A stretch of DNA of 64,000 nt from Cheiracanthium punctorium (Eukaryota; Arthropoda; Arachnida; Araneae; Cheiracanthiidae): positions 310,001 through 374,000 of the forward strand of contig JAWZYV010018289.1 in the NCBI GenBank assembly GCA_038373885.1, written 5' to 3'. Position numbers and translations under genes: made by a program. Below, in pieces: positions 47,939 to 59,700 of this stretch. How positions within the stretch are numbered: position 1 is the first letter of the stretch; each line of letters starts with the position of its first letter. The notes under the pieces were generated by a model that ran no database searches, was not told the origin of the DNA, and worked only from the letters and a program-made list of their open reading frames with translations.

Positions 47939-48310
47939 CATTGTGTGTGTGTGTGTGTATAGCAAAATTAATGATGTAAAGTACAGTAATAAAAATGAAT
48001 CTTTTAAGTAGTAATTAAGTAGCAAATTTATGTATACACATGTACATTTACACTTTTCATTTTCTGCTGAAGAAATTACTATTCATTTTGTTTTGAAGCA
48101 CATTCAGTGAGCAAAAATTAATCAATTGCATCTCATTTACATGAGTGGAGTTGCATCTTTCAAATGCAGTGTGCTTTTGTAGAGTATAACAACTTGGCAG
48201 AATTGCTAAGCAAGAGAGAAAAACAATTTGGGAGAACAGACAAAATGCAATACATTCAAATGTGTTACATAAGGGATTATTGTAGTAATATTTCTTTCAT
48301 ACTTCTATTA

Positions 48311-48938
48311 CAGTAAATTCCCTCTTAACCAGTTTAATTGGGAACGGGGGTGTGTGAGCCAGTTAAGCGAAAATCCGGTTAAAGCTGAGAATGAAAAAAG
48401 ATGTATAATTAATTGATGGAACTACATTAAAATAAGTGCTTTAATTTATTAGAAAGTTTTATAGACCGTTAGGAAGAAGGTTTTAAAAACATCAGATATT
48501 CTTTCTGCTGAAGACTGAAAGTTCGTAAACTTCTTTTCAAAGCATCACATTGATGGAGGAAGGCAATGCTTGTTCTACCTAGAATAGCACCTCTGGCCAG
48601 CCACGGCTTTTGGTCTGTCCAGCGGAACATATCAAAACCCCACCTAAAACACATATAAACCATTCACAAGTTCATTTAAAATCTAATTATATGGCCCGTG
48701 ACTTTGCTAACATCCTGAATTTTGGCCCGTGATTTCGCTACCAGCCTTAAATTAGGTTCGCAACTTTTCAAATGTTTCCCATACCTGGAATAGCATAAAG
48801 CCTTTTACCAGTGCTTTTGGCCCATCTGTACATGATGGAGGTCGATGTCTGCCATTGTTGGGAAGTTTCCCATTTTCTTGTATTCTTTGAAACCTTTTTA
48901 TTTATATCAAATATGGCCGGCTAAGAAGGAGTCTACTG
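48311..48938. mobile_element. pogo-like element (628 bp)
   Basis: Left end CAGTAAATTCCCTCTTAACC; inverted right end CAGTAGACTCCTTCTTAGCC; TA on both flanks (48309-48310, 48939-48940). Subterminal GGTTAA/CCGGTTAAAG words are typical. No transposase was recognised. Confidence 0.8.
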
Positions 48939-48940
48939 TA

Positions 48941-49931
48941 CTTGTTGTATACTACTTGCAGTTACGAACTGCTCTGTTCTTAAAGTACTTATAAAAATTT
49001 GCTTGGTAACCAATATAAATAGTTACTTTTATTATAAACTGCTCATTAGCAGTAAACATATTTTTGTATCTCTTTATACACACATTTTTAATAATCATGC
49101 ATATTTTATTTAAAATTATTAATTTTTATTTGTTTATAACACAAGTATGTTTAATATTCATGGTGGTTAGTTGTAAACTCACATTTACTTTATTCTATAT
49201 AATGGGTGAGTCAAGATTTTCCAATGTGGACAGTTATTATCAACATCTTATATAAACAGAAAAGTTTCTTCCTTTAGAGACGTGTACAGAGAAAACTAGG
49301 GCATGATATTACAAATTTGCAAAAGAAATATGATCATGTCAGCATTTTCTGTGGTGAAAAATATTTAAAAATCCCCACTAGATGGTACTTTACAATAATT
49401 TAAGGTGAACAAAACAAACAATTGCAGAAAATACTAAAAATTTTAAATGGCTGTCGTGCAAATGGTGGATTACATGTTCAATATGATTGCCGTTATCCAC
49501 AGCCACCATTTGAAATCTTATAATGGAATGCTCAACGGCTGATCGCAATGCATAAAGCACTATCTATTCATTCACATTTTTCCATCCTGTCATGTATCAA
49601 ACACCCAGCAGTACTGTTGTTTCAAACATTACTGTAATTGTTATTAGCTCCATAGCTGTCAATGGACCTTTTCACATTGTTTTTAAGGTTTGATATCTAC
49701 ACAAAGCTGCAAGTGCAGAATCAATGTATTGAAAAAGTCATGCACGATCTTGCTAAAAAACAGGTATTTTCCAGCAAGAAGTTGTCTTGCAGATGTTTTA
49801 TACTTCTGCATGGAGGAAGAATTTGCATATCAGCAACTAGAGCATTGTGAAATACCATTCATTGATTTTTTTAAGAACTAATTTTCATTCACAGAAATCT
49901 CTTCTATGGTCTCATTAGTTTCCTGCAAATT
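48941..49931. other. No feature recognised
   Basis: AT-rich spacer between the pogo-like and hAT elements. Confidence 0.5.
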
Positions 49932-50111
49932 TGGGTAGCATACCTGCCAACATGCAATTTTTGAAAATCTTACAATACCACGGTGTCACGCAGTAACGCA
50001 ATAAATATGCCTACTAAAGATAAAATGTAAGCAAATACAATTTTTAAAATTACTATTCAGATTTAGTACACTATTTTTAATACATATGCACATATAGGAA
50101 AGGAGGGGCAT

Positions 50112-50590
50112 TTATTTGGTATCTTTAGAGTACAAATGTTCATAAGTAGCTGATTTGGCTGCTTTTAAAAAATACTTATCAGAGTCTTGCTCATAGCAAT
50201 GGCCTTTGAGTTTACTTTTTGCAATTAAAATGTCTTCCAAAGTTTCATTAGACAAAAAAACTATGAAATAGTGTTCTATTTTTCTTAACACTGCTAAACA
50301 AACGTTCACAAGCAGCATTACTGTGTGGTACAGTCAATATGCTTAGCATAACATTCAATCATATTTAAATTTCCCACTAGCAGCTGTTAATTTTCTCAAT
50401 CTCAATTTTTAGCCCATTTTTTGTCCATTCTTTCTTCTGATTGAACTTCCTCGGGCAAATTATCAATTTGCAAAATTGAGATTGAAGCTCATCCCTGACT
50501 TCATCTACTGGCTTGCAAACATCATTTCCACATACTTCATGTGAGCACATATTTGGAAATAAATTTAAAAAATAAACTATATCTGAAAAT
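50112..50590 (-). pseudogene. hAT transposase C-terminal (hATC dimerisation) domain, degraded
   Basis: Minus-strand reading gives VPHSNAACERLFSSVKKNRT, a textbook hAT C-terminal dimerisation motif. Then, after a one-base frame change inside a T-run near 50260, it gives LSNETLEDILIAKSKLKG and a stop near 50112. An upstream segment in another frame (about 50590-50377) has acidic and basic stretches like the linker before this motif. It is cut off by the SINE at 50595. The N-terminal zinc finger and DDE core were not recognised. It is non-functional as it stands: frameshifted, interrupted and incomplete. Confidence 0.85.
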
Positions 50591-50594
50591 GATT

Positions 50595-50815
50595 TGGCCT
50601 CACCATGGCACAAGTGGTTCTGCCACTGAAAGTGGTAGATGGCTGAAGTGTGAAAGTCCCGGATTCGGGTCCCATCGCGCGGCTGTCGATCCGGAGTTTT
50701 GGTAGGTTTTCTCCAGATGTAACGTGAATACGCGTTAGAACCCCTTAGAAAGTCCTCCTGCAAAGGCACCCAACCCCCCGGCAGATCGCCCTAGTGTAGC
50801 GTTGCCATAATCACA
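50595..50815 (+). repeat. tRNA-derived SINE, family B, copy 4
   Basis: The head has an A-box-like ATGGCACAAGTGG and a B-box-like GGATTCGGGTCCC. The body is shared with copies at 15.2, 22.0 and 32.4 kb (CGCGCGGCTGTCGATC, GTAACGTGAATACGCG, TTAGAACCCCTTAGAAAGTC) and the tail is CAA-rich. It is inserted in the hAT transposase relic, so it is younger than that element. Confidence 0.8.
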
Positions 50816-51667
50816 CACAACAACAACAACTGAAAATTATTTGTCTGCAAGATTATTTACGTTTGCTACTTAGCAAGATTATTCATGTTTGATACGCAAT
50901 TTTGATGTCGGTCCTATACACTGAGCAAAAAGCAAAATTGCATCCCCTTTGCGATTTGACGATACACGGATATTCCTTTGTAAAAGAATCAAGGAAAACT
51001 TTATTATATTGTTTATGTTTAATTTTCGACATTTCAAATTAATATTTCACAACTTCAAACTACACTGGACAATTTCATCAACACGTGTTTGTGATTGAAA
51101 GTTGTTCTTGCGCTTATGGATGGGAGCCAAGCGGTATTGGGAGGGAGATATTTCTAAACAAATGCGCATCCACCTCCATGCATGCGCAGCAGCAAACTTT
51201 GACAAAGCATGGACACTCGGCATATCGATTACGAACGCTCCCATCTCACTTCTCCTAACACGTCACAAGCAAGGCGGCGGGTGGGAGGGGAAAAAAAATC
51301 TGTGAGCCAATCATAGCTTTCGCAGCATCGGAGATCGGAGGGAATTCCTATTTTCCCTCTCGGGTTAACAGTAACACAGTGTATCAGTGGAAGAACGCAG
51401 AAGAGGTAGGCGAGGAGGGAGTTAGCGTAAATATGGGAAATAAAACGATCTAGTGTTTTTACGTTCAACATAACGTCAATTGGTGATTTAAATTTTAAAA
51501 TACTCCACAAAACCACTAAATTTTGAAACATAGTAAATAAAATCACATTAGCCAAAACTTTGCCAAAAAATCGTACAATTTTGCCTTGCGGCCGTATAAC
51601 CGTACAACTAAGCTAAAAACCGTACATTGTACGGCCAAACCGTACAAGTTGGCAGGTATGGGGTAGC

Positions 51668-53590
51668 AATCTGAGCAATAGATTTTGCTGTACACTGTTC
51701 TAAATAGGGAAATTTTAACTATGAACACCTTGTTTTTTTTTTTTTTTTTTTTTAATTATAGAAGATCAACACACTGTGTAGATTACCTATTTATTACTTT
51801 TGATATAGTATGTAGTTATCTGACAAATTTTTTTCGTTGTAAACAAAAATAAGAACACACTATTTGTCATCAAAAAATAAGTTAAAATATTTTATTCAGA
51901 ATTTCAACAAAAGTACTTTGAAAAATAATATTCCATACATAATGAGAAGAATGCAATGAGCAATTCCCAGTAGTAACAACTAGTTGTGCATTTAGGGAGC
52001 TATAGAAGAAATATTTATTCTTCATGTGACAAAATGAATAGATTCAAATTAATACAAACAAGGTATCAAAAACATGGTACTTAATGAATAATTTTAAATA
52101 ATGATCATGCATGATTAATAAATGAGAAATAACATTTACTAATTTAACACTTTATAAATCAAAACACAAGTGCTTTTGACCAATGAGATAAATAATTTTG
52201 AAGAAAGCACACAAATAATATTTAATAAATATTTAAAATATCTAAAATATTAAATAAATGAATCTCTTTTTGCATGTTTAAAAGGGGGGAAATGTAATGA
52301 CAAGTCACAGATAATAGACAAAATGATAACATTCAACAACATATTTAAGATTTTAAGTGTTTTCATTTTTTGTTCTCATCTGTATGATACATCTGAAAGA
52401 GCAGTTAACATTGAATAGAAATTTAAAATAAACTAATACTATAAAATCTGTCTAAAAACTTAGTAAACAAAAAAGCAGAAGTCTATTTTAAAAACAAATG
52501 CAAATGTTGACTATTTTGTTGACTGTTTTTTTCTCAAGGAGAAAGGAGAGTTATGAGATTCTATGTAAAATTCAAAGTAGTTCAAGTGGATAAAATTTTA
52601 AAATCAATGGCTTTAATTTCATACAGATTTTAGAGTATTATGATGATAATTATCAAATCTGGCAGTGATTATGTCTTGTTTTTAAATATTTGTCAAAAAA
52701 TGCTACTATATATTTACACACATTCAAACAGCAAATATCCTTATACCCAGACAAGTCCAAAAGTTTTGTAAAACTCAAAAGTTGAGTTCAATGTCTAATA
52801 TTTGCTTAATTTTTCAGGACTGTTGTGTTGTAACAAAAAATGATATAAATAAGAGTAGTCAATGATATTTAAAGAAGTGAATCACATTCAATGTGTTTTG
52901 CTGTTTCTAGATTTCCAGTTATATACTTATTGGAACTATTAAAGAGAACATAAGAGAAATAGAGTATGTTTAGGAGCATTAAGTTTTTTTTTTTTTTTTT
53001 AATAATAAAGATCATTTTAATATTCTTTAAAATAAAGAAAAATTTAAGCATATTTATTTTATAAAACTTATCCAAAAATCTAGTGTCTCATTGCTCCTGC
53101 ATTATAATTATCTATTTGTATGAACTATCATACTTGTTAAAGACTTAAAAAATATTAAGATTCTTCATTTTAAATGCATGGCTCCAGAAAATGCACTTTT
53201 TTTTCATCCTAAAAGCACAGAATTGCATGCAGTTGTACATGAATAAAAATTTAAAATTGAATGAAAGACAAAAAAGTTGTTTACACCGGATACCCTTATT
53301 TTCTCTTTTACTAATACAAAAAGGAGAAAAAAAACTTTTGCAGACTTCTGATTATTAAAATTATATTAAATGATGTTAGAGTTGAAATTGTGATATAATG
53401 CGGCAACAATGATTAAAAATTAACTTTTTTGTGATCAATTGCATGTGTTTAAAAAAAAAAAAAAAAAATCATTTTTGTGAAAATTAAGAGACGAGTAAAA
53501 ACATACATAATTAAGAATATTATTTTTAAAAGTACATCCCATTTTCATGTAATCATTTAAAAGCATTTTTGGACTGACTGAAATATACAA
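51668..53590. other. RCC1 3' flank
   Basis: Strongly AT-rich, with T-runs at 51731-51752 and 52984-53000 and several AATAAA words on the minus strand. The 3' UTR of RCC1 must lie in the right part. No other gene was seen. Confidence 0.5.
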
Positions 53591-53596
53591 TTTATT
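53591..53596 (-). promoter_or_regulatory. AATAAA hexamer overlapping the RCC1 stop codon
   Basis: The stop TAA is part of an AATAAA on the minus strand. Use of it would give an almost absent 3' UTR, so a more distal signal is likelier. Another AATAAA on the minus strand lies at 53057-53052, about 535 bp downstream of the stop. Which one is used cannot be told from sequence alone. Confidence 0.35.
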
Positions 53597-53782
53597 TTTC
53601 GTCCTTTTTCTGGACCTGTTTTGGATGTGCTAATATTAAAGTATGTTGACCACCACCTGAAATTTTGGAAACTTTCCAAGAATTGTGCAAGTTTCCTTCA
53701 AGTAATTTTGGCTCATATTGATCATCTTCAGTTCCATGGCCTAATTGGAAGTTGGTACCCATGCCCCATGAGTACACTGATC
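53592..53782 (-). CDS. RCC1: RCC1 terminal coding exon with stop codon
   Basis: 191 bp including TAA at 53594-53592. The acceptor is CTATTTCAG. It encodes SVYSWGMGTNFQLGHG, a loop with EDDQYEPKLL, and KVSKISGGGQHTLILAHP, then a short charged tail ending KKDEK. This is the typical end of RCC1, where the last strand closes the seven-bladed ring. An AATAAA hexamer (53596-53591) overlaps the stop codon. Confidence 0.95.
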
Positions 53783-56700
53783 CTGAAATAGATAAAATAT
53801 TAATGTATGTTTGCAAACAGTATGGTGTGAACAAATGACAAAACAAATATAGATAATTATTTCTCAAAGGAAAATAATTACAAAATGTTAAATGACTGTC
53901 TTATTTACTTATTTCAAAGACTTCTCCACAAAGTATGAGAACCGGAAACATATGCATTGACAATACTTACGAAGTAAAACACCTTAAGTCAATACGCAAT
54001 ATATTTTATTGAAACAATAGCATAGCTGTCAACTCTTCTGATTTTATTGGAAGATTTTCCACCACAATTTTTAAACAGTTTTATTTTACATTAAATATTT
54101 GGACATATTTTAAGCTTAAATTGTTAAGTAAAAATTAGTGGTGGAAAATCTTTCAATAAAAATCGGAAGAGTTGGCAGCTATGTAATACATATCTGTAAG
54201 CATCACAAGAAAAAGTCATTTTTTATATTGTAACTTTCTAGAACAGCACTTTTACTTTTTAAGACGCTTTCTAAATCATCTAAATACACCATTAACACAA
54301 GTTAAATACTTTTTCAAATTTAATGGTTTGAAGAACATGGTACAATAATAACTCAAGTCACAAGAAAAAAACAACATAAACTTTCACATATTTTAAGAAG
54401 TTGCATACTATGAAATTAAACTAATTAGGCAAAAATTAAAATGCTCCAACTTTTTATGTATTTTTAAGATTGGGAAAGGTTTTGGGAAAAGGAAGAAGCA
54501 TTAGCTAAATTCTGAACTAATATCATAAAGAAGTGAAATCTGTGTATATGTTGGAAGTAGTCAGAAACAACTGAACCGATGCTAAAAAATGTTTTAACTG
54601 ATAGAAAGCTACATCATCCACGAGTAACATAGGTTATGGAGCATCACACTACAATGATAATATGTCAAATTTTAGTTTAGAACAAATAGTGCAAAAATAT
54701 TTTGTACTCTAAGCCTGCCCCTCTTACTCTGTTGATAAAACATCTGCATAGCAGTGCTTTTTTTATTTTACATATTTTTTTGTCCCCACTCCTTTTCAAA
54801 AAATAAATTAATTAATTTGCTTCTAAAAGCTTTTTTGCAAATTATTAGATTAGCAAATTATAAGTAATAGAAACTTAAATGCGACATACCATTAAAATGT
54901 ATCAAACCATAAAAGTAAATATATACAAGGCCAGGTGAGGTAATTACGATTAGCAGAAATTAAAAAAATAAATTATAAGTGATAAACTTTTAGAAAATGT
55001 TTGGCATAAAGCTCATTTTACAGGGTTCATACTCATTTTTCAAAATGAAATTCCCTGAGTTTTCCAGGTGATTTTTCAAGAATTTCCAGGTTATCGCAAA
55101 AAAAAAAAAAAATAAAATAAATAAATAAAGACAAAATAAATACTTTTTATTTACATGCCCCATTCTAAGGTAATGAAATTATGATAGCACTATGGTAATC
55201 AAAATTATACTCCCCCTCAATTATGACATAAATAATGGATTACATTTATATCAAACATGGTTTTAAATTCAATTTCACCTATAAAATATCAGAAATTATG
55301 CAACAGCTTTACAGAAGTAAAAAAGGGTTTTGGGGACACTTCACTGATTGATAGTTTCAAGATATGTTTTTTATATTATTGAGAGACACAAGGCTATTGG
55401 TAAAAATTTCCGTATTCTTTAGAACAAAGTAAAATCCACCAATCCTATGCATAAACAATGAAATATTTAACATTATAGGAACACACATTCTACATTGAAA
55501 TTCCAGGGTTGAAGCTAGATTTTCCAGGTTTTTAAAGCAAAATTACATTTTTCCATGAGATTTTCCTGAGTTTTAAGAGCTAATTTTCAATTCCCTGAGT
55601 TTTCCAGGTTTCCCTGTGGGCGCATGAACCCTGTTTTATATTTTTCACACACACACACACACATATGATGGGTATCTTTCATTATTAATGTCAAGTATTT
55701 TTAAGATAGTAACAATTGAAAAACATACACCATGTCAAAAATTTCAATAAACAGATATACACTGTATTTGGCACAAAAGGAACATTTTTTAGGCAAACTA
55801 ATTAATATAAAGAAGTATGTTGGAAATGGATTTAATAGATTCAAAAATGTTTTCATTTTTTTCTCACACAGTTAAATATTTTTAAATCCATGGTTGTAGT
55901 TACCCTGTAGTTTTTTTTTTCTTTATAAATGAGTGTTTATGACTATGTATAAAAATATGTACAAAAAGTTATTCTGACCAGGAAAAGCACATACTTGTCT
56001 TATATCACTCAAATATTTAAGGAAATTTTTTGAATAAATATCTTACTTATACTATTTATGTACTATTTAACCTAACATACTATTTAAATTTTTAGTTACT
56101 ACTTTTGTACATATATATATATATATATTAGTAAAAAGGCATAACTTACAAATCAACGTAGCATCTACATGGCAGATACAAATTCTAAATATCCATGGAA
56201 TGATAGATGTTTAGATGTAGGGAAACATTCATAAATAAACAACATAGCCATTAAGAGCAAAAATATGAAACCAATAAAAGGGAAAAAACGATTATGTTGG
56301 CAATTAGAGAAGTGAAGTACGGAATGGAAATAGTTGGGTAGTAAGCATCTATAAACTTCTTCAGGCCCCACAAACCGAATACTTACTACCAATATAAAAA
56401 CAAAATAACAGGACTTCATTGTAGTTACTTGGCACAAAAAAGTTAAATGTGTGTGTATATATTATATAATTTTTTTTTCTTTTCCCTTTTCACTCTTCCA
56501 TAATTTTTACTCCTTTTCCCCATTATCCTCAACAACAACATTACTACATAAGCATAATTTTTAAAGATCAAACTAAATAAAAGATAAATGCTGAATACCA
56601 TTATCTGACACTGCAAATGAAACACAATTTCCACAGGATACATCAACACACTTTTCATTTTCTAAATAAGGCAGTAAAGTTGGCACATCTGTTTCTGAGC

Positions 56701-59700
56701 AGTCTGTTCCAAGACCTAATCTTCCATATTCTGAACGTCCAAGTGAGAAAACCAAACCTACGGAAAATATATTTATATATATACATGTATATGCACAAAC
56801 ACACATTAACAATTTTGTAGCTTAAAGAGAAAAAAATAGAGGAAGCCCATATATGACACATTTAGGATGTAATAGCCAAGTGGTTACACTGTCACACTAC
56901 AAATCGGAAGGTTTCAAGTTTGATCCTAGAATTAGAATTTATAACCTTGAAGAAACAATTTAAGAAGCATTTAGTAGGAGTTCAATAATGCATGTAAAAT
57001 TCAATGTAATGAATATTTGGTCTAATAACTTTAAAACGATTTTTAAAAGTCTTAACCCTTTGGGTATGGATTTATTTGAGAAAATATTTGCATGTGGAAC
57101 GGATATAATGTTTGGTTGCTTGGAGTAGTATGTAAAAGCAGTACATTTTACGTAAGAATTTATTTATTTCTAAAAGATTGGTGACATATATAGTATTAAG
57201 AGTCTTCAAGTAATTAGAATTACAAAACAAAAATAAATTAATAACAACAAAATAAAACTAAATGAAATAAATGCAAGCTGTAACAAAAAAAACAATTACT
57301 AATAATTATGCAGAGTGATACATTTTTCAAAGCAAGTTTGGCACCAAGTGTGGTCATCCGCTCCTAGAGAAAACAAGTGAATGACATCTCTCAGACGTCA
57401 AATGTACCCAAGGGTTAATATGTATTATTATTAAAGATTGAGCTGCTCTGCTGTGGGGGTCTAAAAATTTACTATCAGTGATTCTTTGATAACCTTACAA
57501 AAAAAAAAAAAAAAAAAAACATCAGTAGGTCTGGCCACAGCTGTGGGATGGACTCACAAAATCTGCTACTAGCTATCTCCCCTAACTTATGGAAGGGAGA
57601 GGGGGGGGGGGGAATCCTTGAAATGATAGCAGTCAAGCAACTGCACAAACAGGATGAAACTTTGGGAAAGTTACTGGTTACACTTTGACTATTTGGTGAT
57701 AAAATAATCACAGTATTAAGGCAAATGTTTGGTAACCAAACACTCAGTATTCAGGCACATTATTATCCCTTACATTTGTAGGAGGGGAAGGGAAAATTGC
57801 TTAAAAAAAAAAAAAAAAAAAAAAAAATACCAACCAATTACAGAGCTTATGATTTACTCTCCTAAACATATATATAATCTATAAGTTATATATTTTATAT
57901 AATCACAGATTCATAAAAACTAAAACACACCTTGAATATTATTAGTGATAAGAAAATAATGCATTAGCAATGTACATACAAATAGTATTGAAATTCGTGT
58001 TTGCATATATAAATTATGTTTTCATGTCCAAAATGAGGATTTAAAAAAAAAAAGTATGTTCTGCAGTACAGGGTTGCAGAATATTGTTGTTCAAATGTTG
58101 TGCGATCAAGGTTAGGGGGGAAATTCTGAAGTGCTGCGGATTATTTTAAAAGATCTTCAGCATCTCCATTTTCAGTGCCACAAAAGATCAGAACTGTTTT
58201 ACCTTTCCTTCATATTTCTACTAGAAACAGTGATTTGGCAAAAGTAATGGCAAGAAGCAGGGCAGAAGCTTTTCGAATATTTTTTCTATAATCAACAACG
58301 AAAAAGAACAGTTTGTTGTTCTGCTGTTGGTCTTTTCTGAAATCTTGTTAGACCCTGAATGAATAAGCAGCTGCATATTAGTAAGTTTACTATAAAGGAA
58401 TAGTTAAGTGCAGCTATTTCTGATGATCAAACAACAAACACACAAAAACACTTTAATGCTTCACAAACACATATTAATCTGACTAATCCAGGAAATTCTT
58501 TTTTTCTTCAACATAGTGTCTCAGGTCAGAGGGAGTGTTTAATGTAAATACATATAACATACTGCTTGCCCAACAATAAAAGATCAGCTTGCCAAAAAAA
58601 AATGGATGATGCAATATGTTTCACAGGAAAGATGGGTTCAGATGTGCAAGGACTCTTAAAATTCTATATGGTAGAAGTGTTTTTAGAGTCAATTGGACTT
58701 TCATTTCCGATTTACAAAATACTTCCGTATTGCCAGTTGGCCAAAATCTAGCCAAAAAGTGGTTAAATTGGCAGCCCTGTCCGCACATACTAGCGAGAGA
58801 ATTTCTTGCACATCTGAACCCAACTCCCCATTGAAAAAAAAATTGCAGCATCCATTTTTTGGCAGCATGCCAAAGCTGACCTTATATCTTTGGGTGAGCA
58901 GTAATAATGAAATTATCTTTTTTCTGCTAGTGATAAACCATAATTTCAACTTTAAAATGTACTGAATAAAAACGTGTTTGTGTAAACTGGATAAACATGT
59001 CAAATACTCACTCTTTTGGAAGTTTTAAATAAGTGAGAAAAGTGTAAAATTTGGTACAAAACTTGAAAGTGCCTCTTTTAGAAATCGTAACTGAAAATGT
59101 GGGGCCAAACCCCCCTTTTTAAAAAGTTGCAGAATTCTACTGATTGTGTGAAGAAACTCCCAAAAATGTGGAGGAGTTGGGAATCCCTCCTGTGTATAAT
59201 ACATAATGTCGGGCATCTCTGTAAGAATATAAATTATGAAGGATAACATCAAGAAAGGTGCACGAAGCCTTGAACAACACAATCAGCAGCATAAATTGCC
59301 CTTACAGTGCCAAGAATTTATGAACAAGCTCATATAGTGTCACATTCATTCCAAAGTAATATTTTAAAAACATAAAGTTAACTTGGAGATTTAAAAAATA
59401 AAAAACATACCATTCTTTTCTAAAGCTAGGGTATGGTGTTGACCTCCACTGATATGTGACCATGTTTTGTTTCTAAAAGACTGAATCAACTTTGGTTTCC
59501 ATATTGGCTTTTTATCAGTAACACCTAAAAGATAGAAAAGCACATACTATTACAAACAGTTTTATCAAGTGTACAAGAATAAAATCCCCCTTTTTTCTGT
59601 ACTTATATATTTAAATAGAAAGGCAAATGTTTTACTGACAGGCCATTCCACATGAACTCAACACAAGGTTTGAACCTCACCATCTTGAATTTTCTTGAAG

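Larger units (their letters stand above)
49940..51659 (-). mobile_element. hAT-type transposon (1,720 bp) with relic transposase
   Basis: The ends are ATACCTGCCAACATG... and its inverted match ...CAAGTTGGCAGGTAT. Flanking bases TGGGTAGC (49932-49939) and GGGGTAGC (51660-51667) form an 8-bp duplication with one mismatch, as expected for hAT. A decayed transposase C-terminus lies on the minus strand near the left end. The GC-richer segment at about 51100-51430, near the transposase's 5' side, holds a CCAAT box and could be the old element promoter. A SINE is inserted at about 50595-50815. The element lies just downstream of RCC1. Confidence 0.85.

Noticed and set aside
50377..50769. 130-codon open frame as a gene
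   Set aside because: Its first part is SINE sequence and its last part is the decayed hAT transposase linker; it is a chance fusion of two repeats.
56101..56440. 90-codon hydrophobic open frame in an RCC1 intron
   Set aside because: No family match, intronic position, AT-driven hydrophobic composition and no splice support.
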